In this document: piece by piece, positions 17,860 to 27,322 of the stretch
How the letters are laid out: each line of letters begins with the position of its first letter
Position numbering within the stretch: position 1 is the first letter of the stretch
NCBI RefSeq assembly: GCF_001463905.1
Contig: NZ_BBWR01000019.1
Coordinates: 36,780 to 100,779, forward strand
DNA from: Aureimonas frigidaquae
GTDB taxonomy: Bacteria; Pseudomonadota; Alphaproteobacteria; Rhizobiales; Rhizobiaceae
Direction of reading: 5' to 3'
Length of the DNA stretch: 64,000 nt
Notes under the pieces: generated by a model
Told to the model about the DNA's origin: nothing
Seen by the model: the letters and a program-made list of their open reading frames with translations, nothing else
Database searches by the model: none
Made by a program: the position numbers and the translations under genes

Positions 17860-19375
17860 TGAGGAGGAGGAATTCCCGCTCCCAGGGGCTGATCACCTGC
17901 ATGAAGGTTTCGAACTCGCCCCGCTTGATGCCGGCATAGGTTCCGAGGAACTCCCGGCCGAGCACCTCCTGGAACGAGTCCTCCGCCTCGAAGGCGGCGA
18001 CGGCTTCCAGGAGCCCACGCGGCAGGGAGATGATCCCGTCTTCATTGACGGTCCGGTCGGTCGGCTGGTCCGGCTCGATCTCCTGCGTCAGGCCGAGATA
18101 GCCGCAGGCCAGCGAAGCGGCGAGCGCCAGATAGGGGTTGGCGTCGGAGGAGGGGAGCCTGTTTTCGACCCGGCGCGCCGCGGGCTCGGAGGTCGGCACC
18201 CGGAAGGCCGTGGTGCGGTTATCGTAGCCCCAGGCATTGTTGGTCGGCGCGCTCATGCCGTGGGTCAGGCGCCGGTAGGAGTTCACATAGGGCGCCATCA
18301 TGACCAGCGCCGCTGGCACGTAGCGCTGCATGCCGCCGATGAAATTGAAGAAGTGGCGCGAGGGGGCGCCATCGGCGTCGGAAAAAATGTTGCGTCCCGA
18401 ACCGCGATCCACCACCGACTGGTGGATATGCATGGCCGAGCCGGGTTGCCCCTGGATCGGCTTGGCCATGAAGGTCGCGTAGATATCGTGCTTCATGGCC
18501 GCTTCGCGGATCGTGCGCTTGAACATGAAGACCTGATCGGCCAGTTCCACCGGATGGCCGTGCCGCAGGTTGATCTCGAGCTGCGCGGCGCCGTCCTCGT
18601 GGATGAGCGTGTCGATCTCCAGCCCCTGCCGGTCGGAGAAATGGTAGATATCGTCGATCAGCTCGTCGAACTCGTTGATCCCGCTGATCGAGTAGGCCTG
18701 CCCGCTCTGGATCTGCCGGCCGGACTTGCCGATGGGCGGGGTCAGCGGATAGTCCGGATCGACATTGCGCGACACGAGGTAGAACTCGATCTCCGGCGCC
18801 ACGATGGGCTGCCAGCCACGCTCCTCATACAGGGCGACGACCCGCTTCAGGACGTTGCGGGGCGAGTAGCCGACATCCTTGCCGTTGACGTCCACCAGAT
18901 CGCAGATGATGGCGGCCGTCGGATCGCTCTCCCAGGGGACTTCGGCGATGGTGGTGAAGTCGGGAACGAGCTTCAGGTCCCCGTCGATGGGGGAATAGCG
19001 GAACTGGCCCGTCTCCTCCGGATACTCCCCGGAAATCGTATGCATGAAGAGGGCGGAGGGCAGCGCGAGCGAGGTGTTGCCGGTGAATTTGTTGGCCGGC
19101 ATCATCTTGCCGCGGGCAACGCCGGCAAGGTCCGGCGTAATGCATTCGACATCCTCGATCTGCCGTTCGGCCAGCCAGGCCCGGGCCTCGTCCATGTTGG
19201 CGACGCCGCGGCGGGAGTCGAGGAAGGTGGGGCGCCGGCGCGTCGGGGTTGCAAAGCCCGAAACGCTGCGCCCGCTTTCTCCGCGCTGCAGCCCGGCCGT
19301 GCTTCGCACGCCGCTGGACCGGATCCGGGAAGGCGTTCCCGCCTCCGACTTGGGTGGTTTGGGACGTTTGGCCAT
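17852..19375 (-). CDS. puuA: Glutamine synthetase-like gamma-glutamylputrescine synthetase
   Basis: A 507-residue glutamine-synthetase-fold ligase expected to couple glutamate to putrescine using ATP. Visible are APEIEFYLV (metal site), AMHIHQSV, THGMSAPTNNAWGYDNRTTAFR (glutamate/ATP site) and ENRLPSSDANPYLALAASLA. The start MAKRPKPPKSEAG (19375) has a GAAGGGC ribosome site. It implies a ~60-residue Ser/Arg-rich extension before MDEARAWLAERQIEDVECI, where other family members begin; ATG at 19195 is the alternative but has no Shine-Dalgarno. It overlaps puuB by 8 bases. The polyamine role is inferred from sequence type and from puuB. Confidence 0.82.
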   Translation of the reverse strand: MAKRPKPPKSEAGTPSRIRSSGVRSTAGLQRGESGRSVSGFATPTRRRPTFLDSRRGVANMDEARAWLAERQIEDVECITPDLAGVARGKMMPANKFTGNTSLALPSALFMHTISGEYPEETGQFRYSPIDGDLKLVPDFTTIAEVPWESDPTAAIICDLVDVNGKDVGYSPRNVLKRVVALYEERGWQPIVAPEIEFYLVSRNVDPDYPLTPPIGKSGRQIQSGQAYSISGINEFDELIDDIYHFSDRQGLEIDTLIHEDGAAQLEINLRHGHPVELADQVFMFKRTIREAAMKHDIYATFMAKPIQGQPGSAMHIHQSVVDRGSGRNIFSDADGAPSRHFFNFIGGMQRYVPAALVMMAPYVNSYRRLTHGMSAPTNNAWGYDNRTTAFRVPTSEPAARRVENRLPSSDANPYLALAASLACGYLGLTQEIEPDQPTDRTVNEDGIISLPRGLLEAVAAFEAEDSFQEVLGREFLGTYAGIKRGEFETFMQVISPWEREFLLLNV

Positions 19376-19477
19376 GCAGCCCTTCGCTGGAGAATTCTCT
19401 CGTGGCGCGGATGATAGCCATGGCCGCATGCAACCGGCAACAGGCGGGGAACGCCATGCTGCCGGTTGGGGCGGGTT

Positions 19478-19735
19478 TTAGCGCTCCGTGCGCAGGATCA
19501 CCGGCACGAGAAGGTCACCCCAGCAGCCATTGCCGGAATGGTGGCGGGACGAGCGGACGAGCTCGACCGAGAGCCCTTCCTCGACCGCCTTCATGACGGC
19601 CTGGTTCAGGCGGTGCAGATCGTTGGCAAGGCTGCGGATCGCCGCCTGCTGCTGCGCGCCCAAATCGGCACTCTGTTCCTCCGCCCGTTCGCGGACGCGG
19701 GTGCGGGGGCGCTTGTCTTCCATGACGAGGCTCAT
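19478..19735 (-). CDS. Small conserved protein downstream of isocitrate lyase
   Basis: An 85-residue soluble protein, Glu/Arg/Gln-rich helical at the N-terminus (RAEEQSADLGAQQQAAIRSL), with a C-terminal block SVELVRSSRHHSGNGCWGDL. It lies 40 bp downstream of aceA on the same strand. Similar short proteins next to aceA occur in rhizobia, as far as I recall, without a known function. A possible Shine-Dalgarno (AGGAGAAAGCGACA before the ATG) supports translation. Call it hypothetical but real. Confidence 0.7.
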   Translation of the reverse strand: MSLVMEDKRPRTRVRERAEEQSADLGAQQQAAIRSLANDLHRLNQAVMKAVEEGLSVELVRSSRHHSGNGCWGDLLVPVILRTER

Positions 19736-19775
19736 TGTCGCTTTCTCCTGTGGATGGGCTCGTGTGCCTGCCGCA

Positions 19776-21062
19776 TCATTCCGCCGCGGGGCGGAACTGC
19801 GCGCTTTCGGTGGATTCGCTCATGGCGGTGGTGGAGGACTGGCCACCCGTGATGGCCAGGCTGACGGCATCGAAGTAGCCGGTGCCCACCTCGCGCTGGT
19901 GCTTGGTCGCGGTATAGCCGCGCCCTTCCGCCGCGAACTCGGCTTCCTGCAGCTCGCAATAGGCTTCCATCTGCCGGTCGCGATAGCCGCGTGCCAGTTC
20001 GAACATGCCGAAATTGAGCTGGTGGAAACCCGCCAGCGTGATGAACTGGAAGCGGTAGCCCATGGCGCCGAGTTCCCGCTGGAAGCGTGCGATGGTCGCA
20101 TCGTCGAGGTTCTTGCGCCAGTTGAAGGAGGGCGAGCAATTATAGGCCAGCATCTGGTCCGGATGCTCGCGCCGCACCGCTTCGGCAAAGCGCCGCGCCT
20201 GTTCCAGATCGGGCTTGGACGTTTCGCACCAGATCAGATCGGCGTGCGGCGCGTAGGCGATGGCCCGCGCGATGCAGGGCTCCAGCCCGTTGCGCACCCG
20301 GTAGAAGCCTTCCGCCGTCCGCCCGGCATTGTAATCGACGAAGGGCTTGTCACGCTCGTCGATGTCGGACGTGATCAGCTTGGCCGCCTCGGCATCCGTG
20401 CGGGCGATGACGAGCGTCGGCACGCCCATCACGTCGGCCGCCAGCCGCGCGGCCGTCAGGTTGCGAATATGTGCAGAGGTGGGAATCAGCACCTTGCCGC
20501 CCAGATGGCCGCACTTCTTTTCGGAGGCCAGCTGATCCTCGAAATGAACGCCGGCCGCGCCGGCCTCGATGAAGGCTTTCATGATCTCGAAGGCGTTGAG
20601 CGGACCGCCGAAGCCGGCCTCGGCATCCGCGACGATGGGCGCGAACCAGGTTTCGACGCTCTCGCTGCCTTCCGCATGCTCGATCTGATCGGCCCGCTGC
20701 AGCGTCCGGTTGATCCGCCGGCACAATTCCGGGGCGGCGTTGGCGGGATAGAGCGACTGGTCCGGATACATGGCCGAGGCCGTGTTCGCATCGGCCGCCA
20801 CCTGCCAGCCGGACAGATAGATCGCCTTCAGCCCCGCCCGCACCATCTGCATGGCCTGGTTGCCGGTCATCGCTCCGAGCGCGTTGACGAAAGCCTCCCG
20901 GTGCAGAAGCTCCCAAAGGCGGTTCGCCCCGTTCTCGGCCAGCGTGTAGCGGATCTGGAGCGATCCCCTCAACCGCTGCACGTCATCGGCGCCGTAGCTG
21001 CGGTGGGTCCGGTCGAACCGCCCCTTGGGTGCGCCTGGGACGAGCTTGTAAAAATCGGTCAT
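19776..21062 (-). CDS. aceA: Isocitrate lyase (glyoxylate shunt)
   Basis: A 428-residue isocitrate lyase cleaving isocitrate to succinate and glyoxylate, for growth on acetate or fatty acids. The catalytic loop KKCGH is intact (182-186, Cys184). Other family blocks are [36 protein letters not shown] and [13 protein letters not shown] at 21062 begins [14 protein letters not shown] as in relatives; an upstream in-frame start is disregarded. It is divergent from an ScfR/RamB-type regulator, the standard arrangement for control of this gene by short-chain acyl-CoA. Confidence 0.94.
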   Translation of the reverse strand: MTDFYKLVPGAPKGRFDRTHRSYGADDVQRLRGSLQIRYTLAENGANRLWELLHREAFVNALGAMTGNQAMQMVRAGLKAIYLSGWQVAADANTASAMYPDQSLYPANAAPELCRRINRTLQRADQIEHAEGSESVETWFAPIVADAEAGFGGPLNAFEIMKAFIEAGAAGVHFEDQLASEKKCGHLGGKVLIPTSAHIRNLTAARLAADVMGVPTLVIARTDAEAAKLITSDIDERDKPFVDYNAGRTAEGFYRVRNGLEPCIARAIAYAPHADLIWCETSKPDLEQARRFAEAVRREHPDQMLAYNCSPSFNWRKNLDDATIARFQRELGAMGYRFQFITLAGFHQLNFGMFELARGYRDRQMEAYCELQEAEFAAEGRGYTATKHQREVGTGYFDAVSLAITGGQSSTTAMSESTESAQFRPAAE

Positions 21063-21118
21063 GACTGCGTTTCTCCCGTTCCGGCCCGGACGTCGCGATG
21101 CCGTGCCGTCGAGGGCAG

Positions 21119-21132
21119 TTGTGACAAGTTGT
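21119..21132. promoter_or_regulatory. Palindromic motif between aceA and its regulator
   Basis: TTGTGACAAGTTGT: two overlapping inverted repeats (TTGT-G-ACAA and ACAA-G-TTGT), 57 bp upstream of the aceA start. It is a plausible operator for the divergent regulator, although the TTTGCAAA motif reported for some RamB/PccR proteins is not present. Confidence 0.35.
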
Positions 21133-21195
21133 GCGCCCGGACCCAAGGGAGCGGGCGCGGTTTGAGGCCTGGAAACGTGTCGCGATGTGCGCCTT

Positions 21196-21224
21196 TTGAC
21201 AGGGCCGGACTGTCGTGCTGTAAA
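21196..21224 (+). promoter_or_regulatory. Promoter of the ScfR-type regulator
   Basis: TTGACA (21196-21201), 17-bp spacer, TGTAAA (21219-21224). A direct repeat CTGTAAA-TC-CTGTAAA (21218-21233) covers the -10 and start region and may bind a regulator. The leader to the ATG at 21260 is about 30 nt, with GGGAGGGG as ribosome site. Confidence 0.6.
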
Positions 21225-21259
21225 TCCTGTAAAGGCGTCGGGTCGGGAGGGGCGGCGAC

Positions 21260-22678
21260 ATGGGGCAGAACAAACTGTTTGCCGGGCCGCGCCTGCGCCG
21301 GCTGCGCGCCGGCCTGAAGCTGACCCAATCGGCCATGGCGGCGGCGCTCGGCATATCCCCGTCCTATCTCAACCTTCTGGAACGCAACCAGCGCCCGCTG
21401 ACGGTCCAGATCCTTTTGCGCCTTGCCGAGGTCTACGATGTGGACCTCTCGGTCCTGCGGGCTCAGTCGGGTGATGGCTTGCAGGCCGGGCTGAAGCAGG
21501 CTTTCGCCGATCCGCTGCTGGCCAGTGAACTGCCGGGTCCGCAGGAACTGGTCGACCTTGCGGAGACCACGCCCAACGCGGCCGCCGGGATCATCAAGCT
21601 CTATCGCGCCTACAAGGAGACCGAGGCCCGGCTGTCCGACCTGTCGGTCCTCCTGGCCGGCCAGGGCAAGGTGCTCGATGCCGCCGGCTCGCGCCTGCCC
21701 CTCGACGAAGTGCGCGAACTCTTCGAGGATCGCGCGCATTACTTCCCCCGCGTGGATGCCGAGGCCGAGGCGCTTGCCGGGCGCATCGCCCTGGGGGACG
21801 ACGCTTATGGCGTGCTGCGCGGCCATCTGCGCCAGGCGCACGACATTTCGGTGCGGCTGCTTCCGCCAGATGCCATGCCGCTCTGGCGCCGCCGCTTCGA
21901 CCGGCATTCGCGGCGCCTGTTCCTGTCGGAGCGCCTGTCGGCCGCCGACCGGCTGCGCGAGGTCGCCGTGGAGGTGGCCGGCCTTGCCCTGTCGGATGCG
22001 ATCCATGCGGAGGTGGCGAGCCTGCCGCTGGCCAGCGACGAGGCACGGCGCCTCGCGATGCTGGAGGTGACGCGCTATGCCGGCCGGGCGCTGACCATGC
22101 CCTATGGGGCCTTTCAGGCGGCGGCCGAGCGCGTCGGCTACGATGTCGACCTTCTGGCAGCGCGCTTCCAGACGGGTTTTGCCGACGTTGCCGGCCGGCT
22201 GACCAGCCTGGTGCGGCAGGCTGCGCCCGGCGTGCCCTTCTTCATGATGGAGGTGGACGCGGCGGGCAACCGGCTGCAACGGGCCGGGGCGCAGGGTTTT
22301 CCGCTTCGCCGGTTCGGGGGCGGCTGCGTCAAGCTGGCCGTCCACGCAGCCTTTGCCGAGCCCGGCCGGCTCATCGTGGAGGATGTCGTCCTCCCGGACG
22401 GGACGGCCTATGTGACGATCGCACGAACGCTGGACGGCCTGCAGACCGGCGCGCGCGAGCGGGTCCGGCGCACGGCGATCCTCCTTGCCTGCGACGTCGC
22501 ATTCCGCCACAAACTCAACTATGCCGGTCCGGGCCCGGCGAGCGATCCGGTGGCGATCGGGCCGGCTTGCCGCCTGTGCGAGCGTCCCGCCTGCCTGTCC
22601 CGGGCCGAACCGCCCTTGACCCGGCCGCTCGGCCTCGATGCCTGGGTCGGCGGCCTGTCCGCCTTCGACTTCCAGTAA
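21260..22678 (+). CDS. Short-chain fatty acyl-CoA regulator (ScfR/RamB type)
   Basis: A 472-residue regulator. It has an XRE-type helix-turn-helix at about 8-65 ([35 protein letters not shown]), a central IrrE-like region without an HExxH zinc-protease motif, and a C-terminal DUF2083-type domain with a Cys cluster (CRLCERPAC, ~436-444). The acyl-CoA-sensing ScfR family controls isocitrate lyase and propionyl/acetyl assimilation genes. Its divergent position to aceA points to that target. It is followed 10 bp later by the LpxO-like gene, which may be co-transcribed. Confidence 0.87.
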   Translation: MGQNKLFAGPRLRRLRAGLKLTQSAMAAALGISPSYLNLLERNQRPLTVQILLRLAEVYDVDLSVLRAQSGDGLQAGLKQAFADPLLASELPGPQELVDLAETTPNAAAGIIKLYRAYKETEARLSDLSVLLAGQGKVLDAAGSRLPLDEVRELFEDRAHYFPRVDAEAEALAGRIALGDDAYGVLRGHLRQAHDISVRLLPPDAMPLWRRRFDRHSRRLFLSERLSAADRLREVAVEVAGLALSDAIHAEVASLPLASDEARRLAMLEVTRYAGRALTMPYGAFQAAAERVGYDVDLLAARFQTGFADVAGRLTSLVRQAAPGVPFFMMEVDAAGNRLQRAGAQGFPLRRFGGGCVKLAVHAAFAEPGRLIVEDVVLPDGTAYVTIARTLDGLQTGARERVRRTAILLACDVAFRHKLNYAGPGPASDPVAIGPACRLCERPACLSRAEPPLTRPLGLDAWVGGLSAFDFQ

Positions 22679-22688
22679 GGAGCATGAT

Positions 22689-23486
22689 GTGAGTACGACG
22701 CAGGATAAGGGCCAGAAGGCCAAGACCGCCGGCCTGGAAGATACGATGAGCCGCAACGGCGTCATGGCGCGGGCCGTGCAGCGCATGGTGGACGGCGCGG
22801 AGGCCTGGAACCTCAACTATTCGGCCGTCGGCAACCCGCCGGTTTACGACAATTCGGTCTTCCCCTGGGCCGCCGATGTCGAGGCGGAATGGAAGACCAT
22901 CCGCACGGAGCTTGACCGGATCCTGGTGCGCAAGGGCGAGCTGCCCGCCTTTCACGAAATATCGTCGGAGGTGCGCTCCATTTCCTCCGACAGCAACTGG
23001 AAGACCTTCTTCCTGTGCGGCTACGGCATCCGCTCGGAAGAGGCGATCCGCCAGTGCCCGGAAACCTGGCGCATCCTGCAGAAGATCCCCGGCCTGAAGT
23101 CGGCCATGTTCTCCATCTTCGAACCCGGCAAGCACCTGCCGCCGCATCGCGGGCCCTATAATGGCGTCCTGCGCTTCCATCTCGGCCTGATCGTGCCGGA
23201 CCAGCCGGACAAGGTCGGCATCCGGGTCGCCGACCGGCTGTGCCATTGGGAAGAGGGCAAGGCGCTGATCTTCGACGACGCCTTCGAGCACGAAGCCTGG
23301 AATCACTCGGACGCGGTGCGTGTGGTGCTCTTCGTGGATTTCGAGAAGCCCTTGAAGTTTCCGGCCAGGCTGACCAACAAGGCCGTCCTGAACATGGCGG
23401 TCTTCACCCCGTTCATCCGCGAGGGCTACAAGGCGCACAAGGCCTGGGAGAAGATCTTCTACGGCTCCGGGCAGAAGCATCGATGA
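22689..23486 (+). CDS. Aspartyl/asparaginyl beta-hydroxylase-like (LpxO-like) dioxygenase
   Basis: A 265-residue Fe(II)/2-oxoglutarate dioxygenase of the Asp/Asn beta-hydroxylase family, like LpxO, which 2-hydroxylates lipid A acyl chains. Motifs: PPHRGPYNGVLRFHLGLIVP and FDDAFEHEAWNHSDAVRVVL supply the expected His ligands and Arg for 2-oxoglutarate. GTG at 22689 has AAGGAG 5 nt upstream, and no in-frame ATG lies nearby upstream. It overlaps the next gene by four bases (ATGA). Lipid A modification is inferred; protein hydroxylation is the alternative. Confidence 0.8.
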   Translation: MSTTQDKGQKAKTAGLEDTMSRNGVMARAVQRMVDGAEAWNLNYSAVGNPPVYDNSVFPWAADVEAEWKTIRTELDRILVRKGELPAFHEISSEVRSISSDSNWKTFFLCGYGIRSEEAIRQCPETWRILQKIPGLKSAMFSIFEPGKHLPPHRGPYNGVLRFHLGLIVPDQPDKVGIRVADRLCHWEEGKALIFDDAFEHEAWNHSDAVRVVLFVDFEKPLKFPARLTNKAVLNMAVFTPFIREGYKAHKAWEKIFYGSGQKHR

Positions 23487-23980
23487 GCGGCCGCTGGCGC
23501 GCCATGGTGGCGGCCGACCTGCCGGCCGTCCACGCTTTGTCGGAGCGAATCCATCCCGAGCTGCCCGAAGGACCGGAAATCTTCGCCAACCGGCTGGCCG
23601 TCTATCCGGCGGGCTGCCTGGTCCTGGACGCGGAGGGCACCATCGCGGGCTATGCCGTCTCGCATCCGATCCGGCGGGATGCGCCGCCGCCGCTCGCCAC
23701 GCTCCTGCCGGCGATCGCGCCGGATGCCGATACCTTCTACATCCACGACCTTGTCGTGGCGCCGGAGCGGCGTGGCCGGGGCGAGGCAGCGCTGGGCGTG
23801 CGCCAACTGCTCCTTCTGGCAGAGGCGTATCCGCAGGCCACGCTCATCTCCGTCTACGGGACCGGCGGCTTCTGGGGGCGGTTCGGCTTCGATGTCGTGG
23901 CCCAGGACCGCATGCGGGACAAGCTCGCCCCCTATGGGCCGGATGCCGTCTACATGATACGCAATACGAAGGTCCGATGA
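23483..23980 (+). CDS. GNAT-family N-acetyltransferase
   Basis: A 165-residue GNAT acetyltransferase. The acetyl-CoA-binding motif A is visible as IHDLVVAPERRGRGEAALGVRQL (~90-112), with the Q/RxxGxG/A pattern as RRGRGEA, and motif B as YGTGGFWGRFGFDVV. The start overlaps the hydroxylase stop (ATGA), so the two proteins are made together and may act on one pathway. The acceptor is unknown. Confidence 0.82.
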   Translation: MSGRWRAMVAADLPAVHALSERIHPELPEGPEIFANRLAVYPAGCLVLDAEGTIAGYAVSHPIRRDAPPPLATLLPAIAPDADTFYIHDLVVAPERRGRGEAALGVRQLLLLAEAYPQATLISVYGTGGFWGRFGFDVVAQDRMRDKLAPYGPDAVYMIRNTKVR

Positions 23981-24057
23981 AATTTTGCGCAGGGGCTACC
24001 ATTCCCTAGCGCTCTCGGAAATAGTTTGCCTAAAGGCCATTCCCACCGTGGAGAACC

Positions 24058-25152
24058 GTGATCTTGTCCAAACGCCGCCTCCTCGCCCTGACCGCCCTCC
24101 TGGCTCTGACCACGCAGGCCGCAGCCCAGGAACAGCGCCTCAACATCTATAACTGGTCGGATTATATCGACCCGTCCATCATCGAGGACTTCACGCGCGA
24201 GACCGGTATCCGCGTCACCTACGACACCTATGATTCGAACGAGATCCTGGAAACCCGCATGCTGGCGGGCGGCAGCGGATACGATATCGTGGTGCCGTCC
24301 GCCGAGTATCTGGCGCGCCAGATCCAGGCCGGCGTCTTCCAGAAGCTGGACCGGTCCAAGCTGCCCAACATCACCAACATGTGGCCGCTGATCCAGGAAC
24401 GCGTCGCGGCCTTCGATCCCGACAATGCCTACAGCGTCAACTACATGTGGGGAACGACGGGCATCGGCTACAACACGGCCAAGGTGGCCGAACTCCTGCC
24501 CGATGCCCCGACCGACAGCTGGGCCCTGGTCTTCGATCCGCAATATGCGCAGAAGCTGGCCGGCTGCGGCATCGACATGCTGGACTCGCCCGGGGAGATC
24601 ATTCCGGCGGCGTTGAACTATCTGGGCGTCGATCCCGACGCCGCGACGCAGGAGGATATCCAGAAGGCGACCGACCTGTTGCTCAAGGTCCGGCCCTATA
24701 TCCGCAAGTTCCACTCGTCGGAATACATCAACGCCCTCGCCAATGGCGATATCTGCGTGGCCGTCGGCTTTTCGGGCGATATCTTCCAGGCGCGCGACCG
24801 CGCCGAGGAAGCGGGCGCCGGCGTCGAGATCGCCTATTCCATCCCGAAGGAAGGCGCCATGATGTGGTTCGACCAGATGGCGATTCCCGCCGATGCACCG
24901 CATGTGGACGCCGCCCACACCTTCATCAACTACATGATGCGGCCGGAGGTCATCGCCAAGGCGACCGACTATGTCGTCTATGCCAATGGCAACCTCGCAT
25001 CGCAGGATCTGATCGATCCGGAGATCCACAACGATCCCGGCGTCTATCCCGATGCCGCCACGCTCGAGAAGCTGTACATCAAGCTCCCCTACGACGCGCG
25101 CGCCCAGCGCATGGTGACCCGCGCCTTCACCACCGTGCGCACCGGGCAGTAA
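24058..25152 (+). CDS. potF: Putrescine/polyamine ABC transporter substrate-binding protein
   Basis: A 364-residue periplasmic binding protein of the PotD/PotF family. The signal peptide has a basic start (ILSKRR) and ends at TTQAAA-QE. The mature start QRLNIYNWSDYIDPSIIEDF is the classic PotF sequence, with the later blocks GYDIVVPSAEYLARQ, YMWGTTGIGYN and FTFSGD-type VGFSGDIFQARDRA. GTG at 24058 is preceded by GGAGA. It is the first gene of potFGHI. Preference for putrescine over spermidine is inferred from overall similarity to PotF. Confidence 0.9.
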   Translation: MILSKRRLLALTALLALTTQAAAQEQRLNIYNWSDYIDPSIIEDFTRETGIRVTYDTYDSNEILETRMLAGGSGYDIVVPSAEYLARQIQAGVFQKLDRSKLPNITNMWPLIQERVAAFDPDNAYSVNYMWGTTGIGYNTAKVAELLPDAPTDSWALVFDPQYAQKLAGCGIDMLDSPGEIIPAALNYLGVDPDAATQEDIQKATDLLLKVRPYIRKFHSSEYINALANGDICVAVGFSGDIFQARDRAEEAGAGVEIAYSIPKEGAMMWFDQMAIPADAPHVDAAHTFINYMMRPEVIAKATDYVVYANGNLASQDLIDPEIHNDPGVYPDAATLEKLYIKLPYDARAQRMVTRAFTTVRTGQ

Positions 25153-25215
25153 GCGCCCGCAACTCTCTGGACTGCCGGGGCGGCGCACCGCCCCGGTCAT
25201 GCATTCGCATAGGGG

Positions 25216-26373
25216 ATGGGTATGGCGACCACGCTGAAATCACTCGGCAACATCCGGCGCAACTTCGATCCATGGAACGATCCGAGCGCCCGGCCGCTCA
25301 TCGAGTTCGACCATGTCGTCAAGACCTTCGGCGATTTCAACGCCGTCGACGATCTGTCGCTCGATATCTACACGCGGGAGTTCTTCGCGCTTCTCGGCCC
25401 CTCGGGATGCGGCAAGTCCACGCTGCTGCGCATGCTGGCCGGCTTCGAGGCGCCGACATCGGGCGATATCCGGCTCGGCGGGCAGAGCCTGACGGGCGTC
25501 CCGCCCTATCGGCGTCCGCTCAACATGATGTTCCAGTCCTATGCGCTGTTCCCGCATATGAGCGTGGAAAGCAACATCGCCTTCGGCCTGAAGCAGGACG
25601 GCATGGCGCGCTCCGAAATAAGCGACCGCGTTGCGGAGATGCTCAAGCTCGTCAAGCTGACCCCTTACGCCAAGCGCAAGCCGCAGCAGCTTTCCGGGGG
25701 CCAGCAGCAGCGCGTGGCGCTGGCGCGCTCGCTGGCCAAGAAGCCGAAGGTGCTCCTGCTCGACGAGCCGCTCGGCGCGCTCGACAAGAAGCTGCGCGAG
25801 GAAACCCAGTTCGAGCTGATGGACCTGCAGCAGGAGCTCGGCCTGACCTTCGTGATCGTGACGCATGATCAGGAGGAGGCCATGACCATGTCGGATCGGA
25901 TCGCCGTCATGCGCGCCGGGCGGATCGAACAGGTCGCCACGCCGGCGATTCTGTACGAGGCCCCGACATCGCGCTACGTGGCCGACTTCATCGGCAATGT
26001 GTCGATCCTGGAGGGCACGGTGGAGGACAGTTCCAGCGACAGGCTGCGCCTGGCCGCCGAGGGCACGACCATCACCGTCGACAACGCGCCGACGCTGGCC
26101 AAAGGCGATGCGGCGGCCTTCGCGATCCGCCCGGAAAAGATCCAGCTCAGCCGCCGGCCATCGGACCTGCCGGGTATGAATGTCGTCAAAGGCACGGTGT
26201 GGGACATCGCCTATCTCGGCGACGTCACGCTCTTCAACGTCAAGCTCGACAGCGGGACGATCGTGCGGGCGACGGTCATCAACGCGCAGCGCGTCGCGCC
26301 CGAACAGATCGGCTGGGACGAGGAGGTTCACTTGAGCTTCCCGCCCGATGCCGGCCTGATCCTGGCGCGCTAG
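25216..26373 (+). CDS. potG: Polyamine ABC transporter ATP-binding subunit
   Basis: A 385-residue importer ATPase energising putrescine uptake. Walker A is GPSGCGKST (~61-69), the signature LSGGQQQRVALARSLAKKPK, Walker B VLLLDEPLGALD, and the switch His is in VTHDQEEAM. A C-terminal TOBE domain (~290-385, AIRPEKIQLSRRP) is typical of PotA/PotG. ATG at 25216 (MGMATTLKSL) is used, with a second ATG two codons on. It lies 63 bp after potF and 13 bp before potH. Confidence 0.92.
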   Translation: MGMATTLKSLGNIRRNFDPWNDPSARPLIEFDHVVKTFGDFNAVDDLSLDIYTREFFALLGPSGCGKSTLLRMLAGFEAPTSGDIRLGGQSLTGVPPYRRPLNMMFQSYALFPHMSVESNIAFGLKQDGMARSEISDRVAEMLKLVKLTPYAKRKPQQLSGGQQQRVALARSLAKKPKVLLLDEPLGALDKKLREETQFELMDLQQELGLTFVIVTHDQEEAMTMSDRIAVMRAGRIEQVATPAILYEAPTSRYVADFIGNVSILEGTVEDSSSDRLRLAAEGTTITVDNAPTLAKGDAAAFAIRPEKIQLSRRPSDLPGMNVVKGTVWDIAYLGDVTLFNVKLDSGTIVRATVINAQRVAPEQIGWDEEVHLSFPPDAGLILAR

Positions 26374-26386
26374 GGGGGCGGCGACG

Positions 26387-27322
26387 ATGAGCGACAAGCC
26401 CGTGGACCGCCCCGCTCCGCCAGCCTCACGTGGTGCCGGGCGCCTGTTCCGCGCCGGGGTCATCGGCATTCCCTATGTCTGGCTCCTGGCGCTGTTCCTC
26501 GTCCCCTTCCTGATCGTCTTCAAGATTTCCCTGTCGGAAACGGCAATCGCGCAGCCGCCCTATCTGCCGGTTCTCGATCTGTCCGGCATTGCGGCGCTAT
26601 GGGATGGCCTCCGCCAGCTATCCTTCGACAATTACGCCTGGCTGGCGGGCGATCCGCTCTACATCAACGCCTATCTGTCCAGCCTGCGCATCGCCCTGGT
26701 TTCCACGCTCCTGACGCTCGCGGTCGGCTATCCATTGGCCTACGGCATGGCGCGTGCGCCGGCAGGCATCCGGCCCGCCCTCCTGATGCTGATCATCCTG
26801 CCCTTCTGGACGAGCTTCCTGATCCGCGTCTATGCCTGGATCGGCATCCTGCGGGGGGAGGGGTACCTCAACCAGTTCCTGCTCTGGATGGGGCTGATCG
26901 ACCAGCCGCTGGCCATCCTGAACACCGAGACCGCCGTCTATATCGGCATCGTCTATTCCTACCTTCCCTTCATGGTGCTGCCGATCTATGCGGGCCTGGA
27001 GCGCATGGACCACAGGCTTGTCGAGGCGGCCAACGATCTCGGCTGCACGCCGCTCGGCGCCTTCTGGAAGATCACCTTCCCCCTGTCCCTGCCGGGCGTG
27101 ATCGCCGGCTGTTTCCTGGTCTTCATTCCGGCCGTGGGCGAGTTCGTCATCCCCGACCTTCTCGGCGGCTCGCAGACGCTGATGATCGGCAAGGTCCTGT
27201 GGGACGAATTCTTCATCAACCGCGACTGGCCGGTGGCATCCGCCGTGGCCGTGCTGCTTCTGATCCTCCTGGTGGTGCCGATCATGATCTTCCAGCGGGT
27301 CCAGGCAAGGAATGTGGGATGA
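26387..27322 (+). CDS. potH: Polyamine ABC transporter permease 1
   Basis: A 311-residue inner-membrane permease with about six transmembrane helices and the importer coupling motif in the EAANDLGCTPLGAFWKITFPLSLPG segment (EAA loop, ~208-232). The cytoplasmic N-terminus is Pro/Arg-rich. The stop overlaps the potI start as ATGA. It pairs with PotI to form the channel of the putrescine importer. Confidence 0.9.
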   Translation: MSDKPVDRPAPPASRGAGRLFRAGVIGIPYVWLLALFLVPFLIVFKISLSETAIAQPPYLPVLDLSGIAALWDGLRQLSFDNYAWLAGDPLYINAYLSSLRIALVSTLLTLAVGYPLAYGMARAPAGIRPALLMLIILPFWTSFLIRVYAWIGILRGEGYLNQFLLWMGLIDQPLAILNTETAVYIGIVYSYLPFMVLPIYAGLERMDHRLVEAANDLGCTPLGAFWKITFPLSLPGVIAGCFLVFIPAVGEFVIPDLLGGSQTLMIGKVLWDEFFINRDWPVASAVAVLLLILLVVPIMIFQRVQARNVG

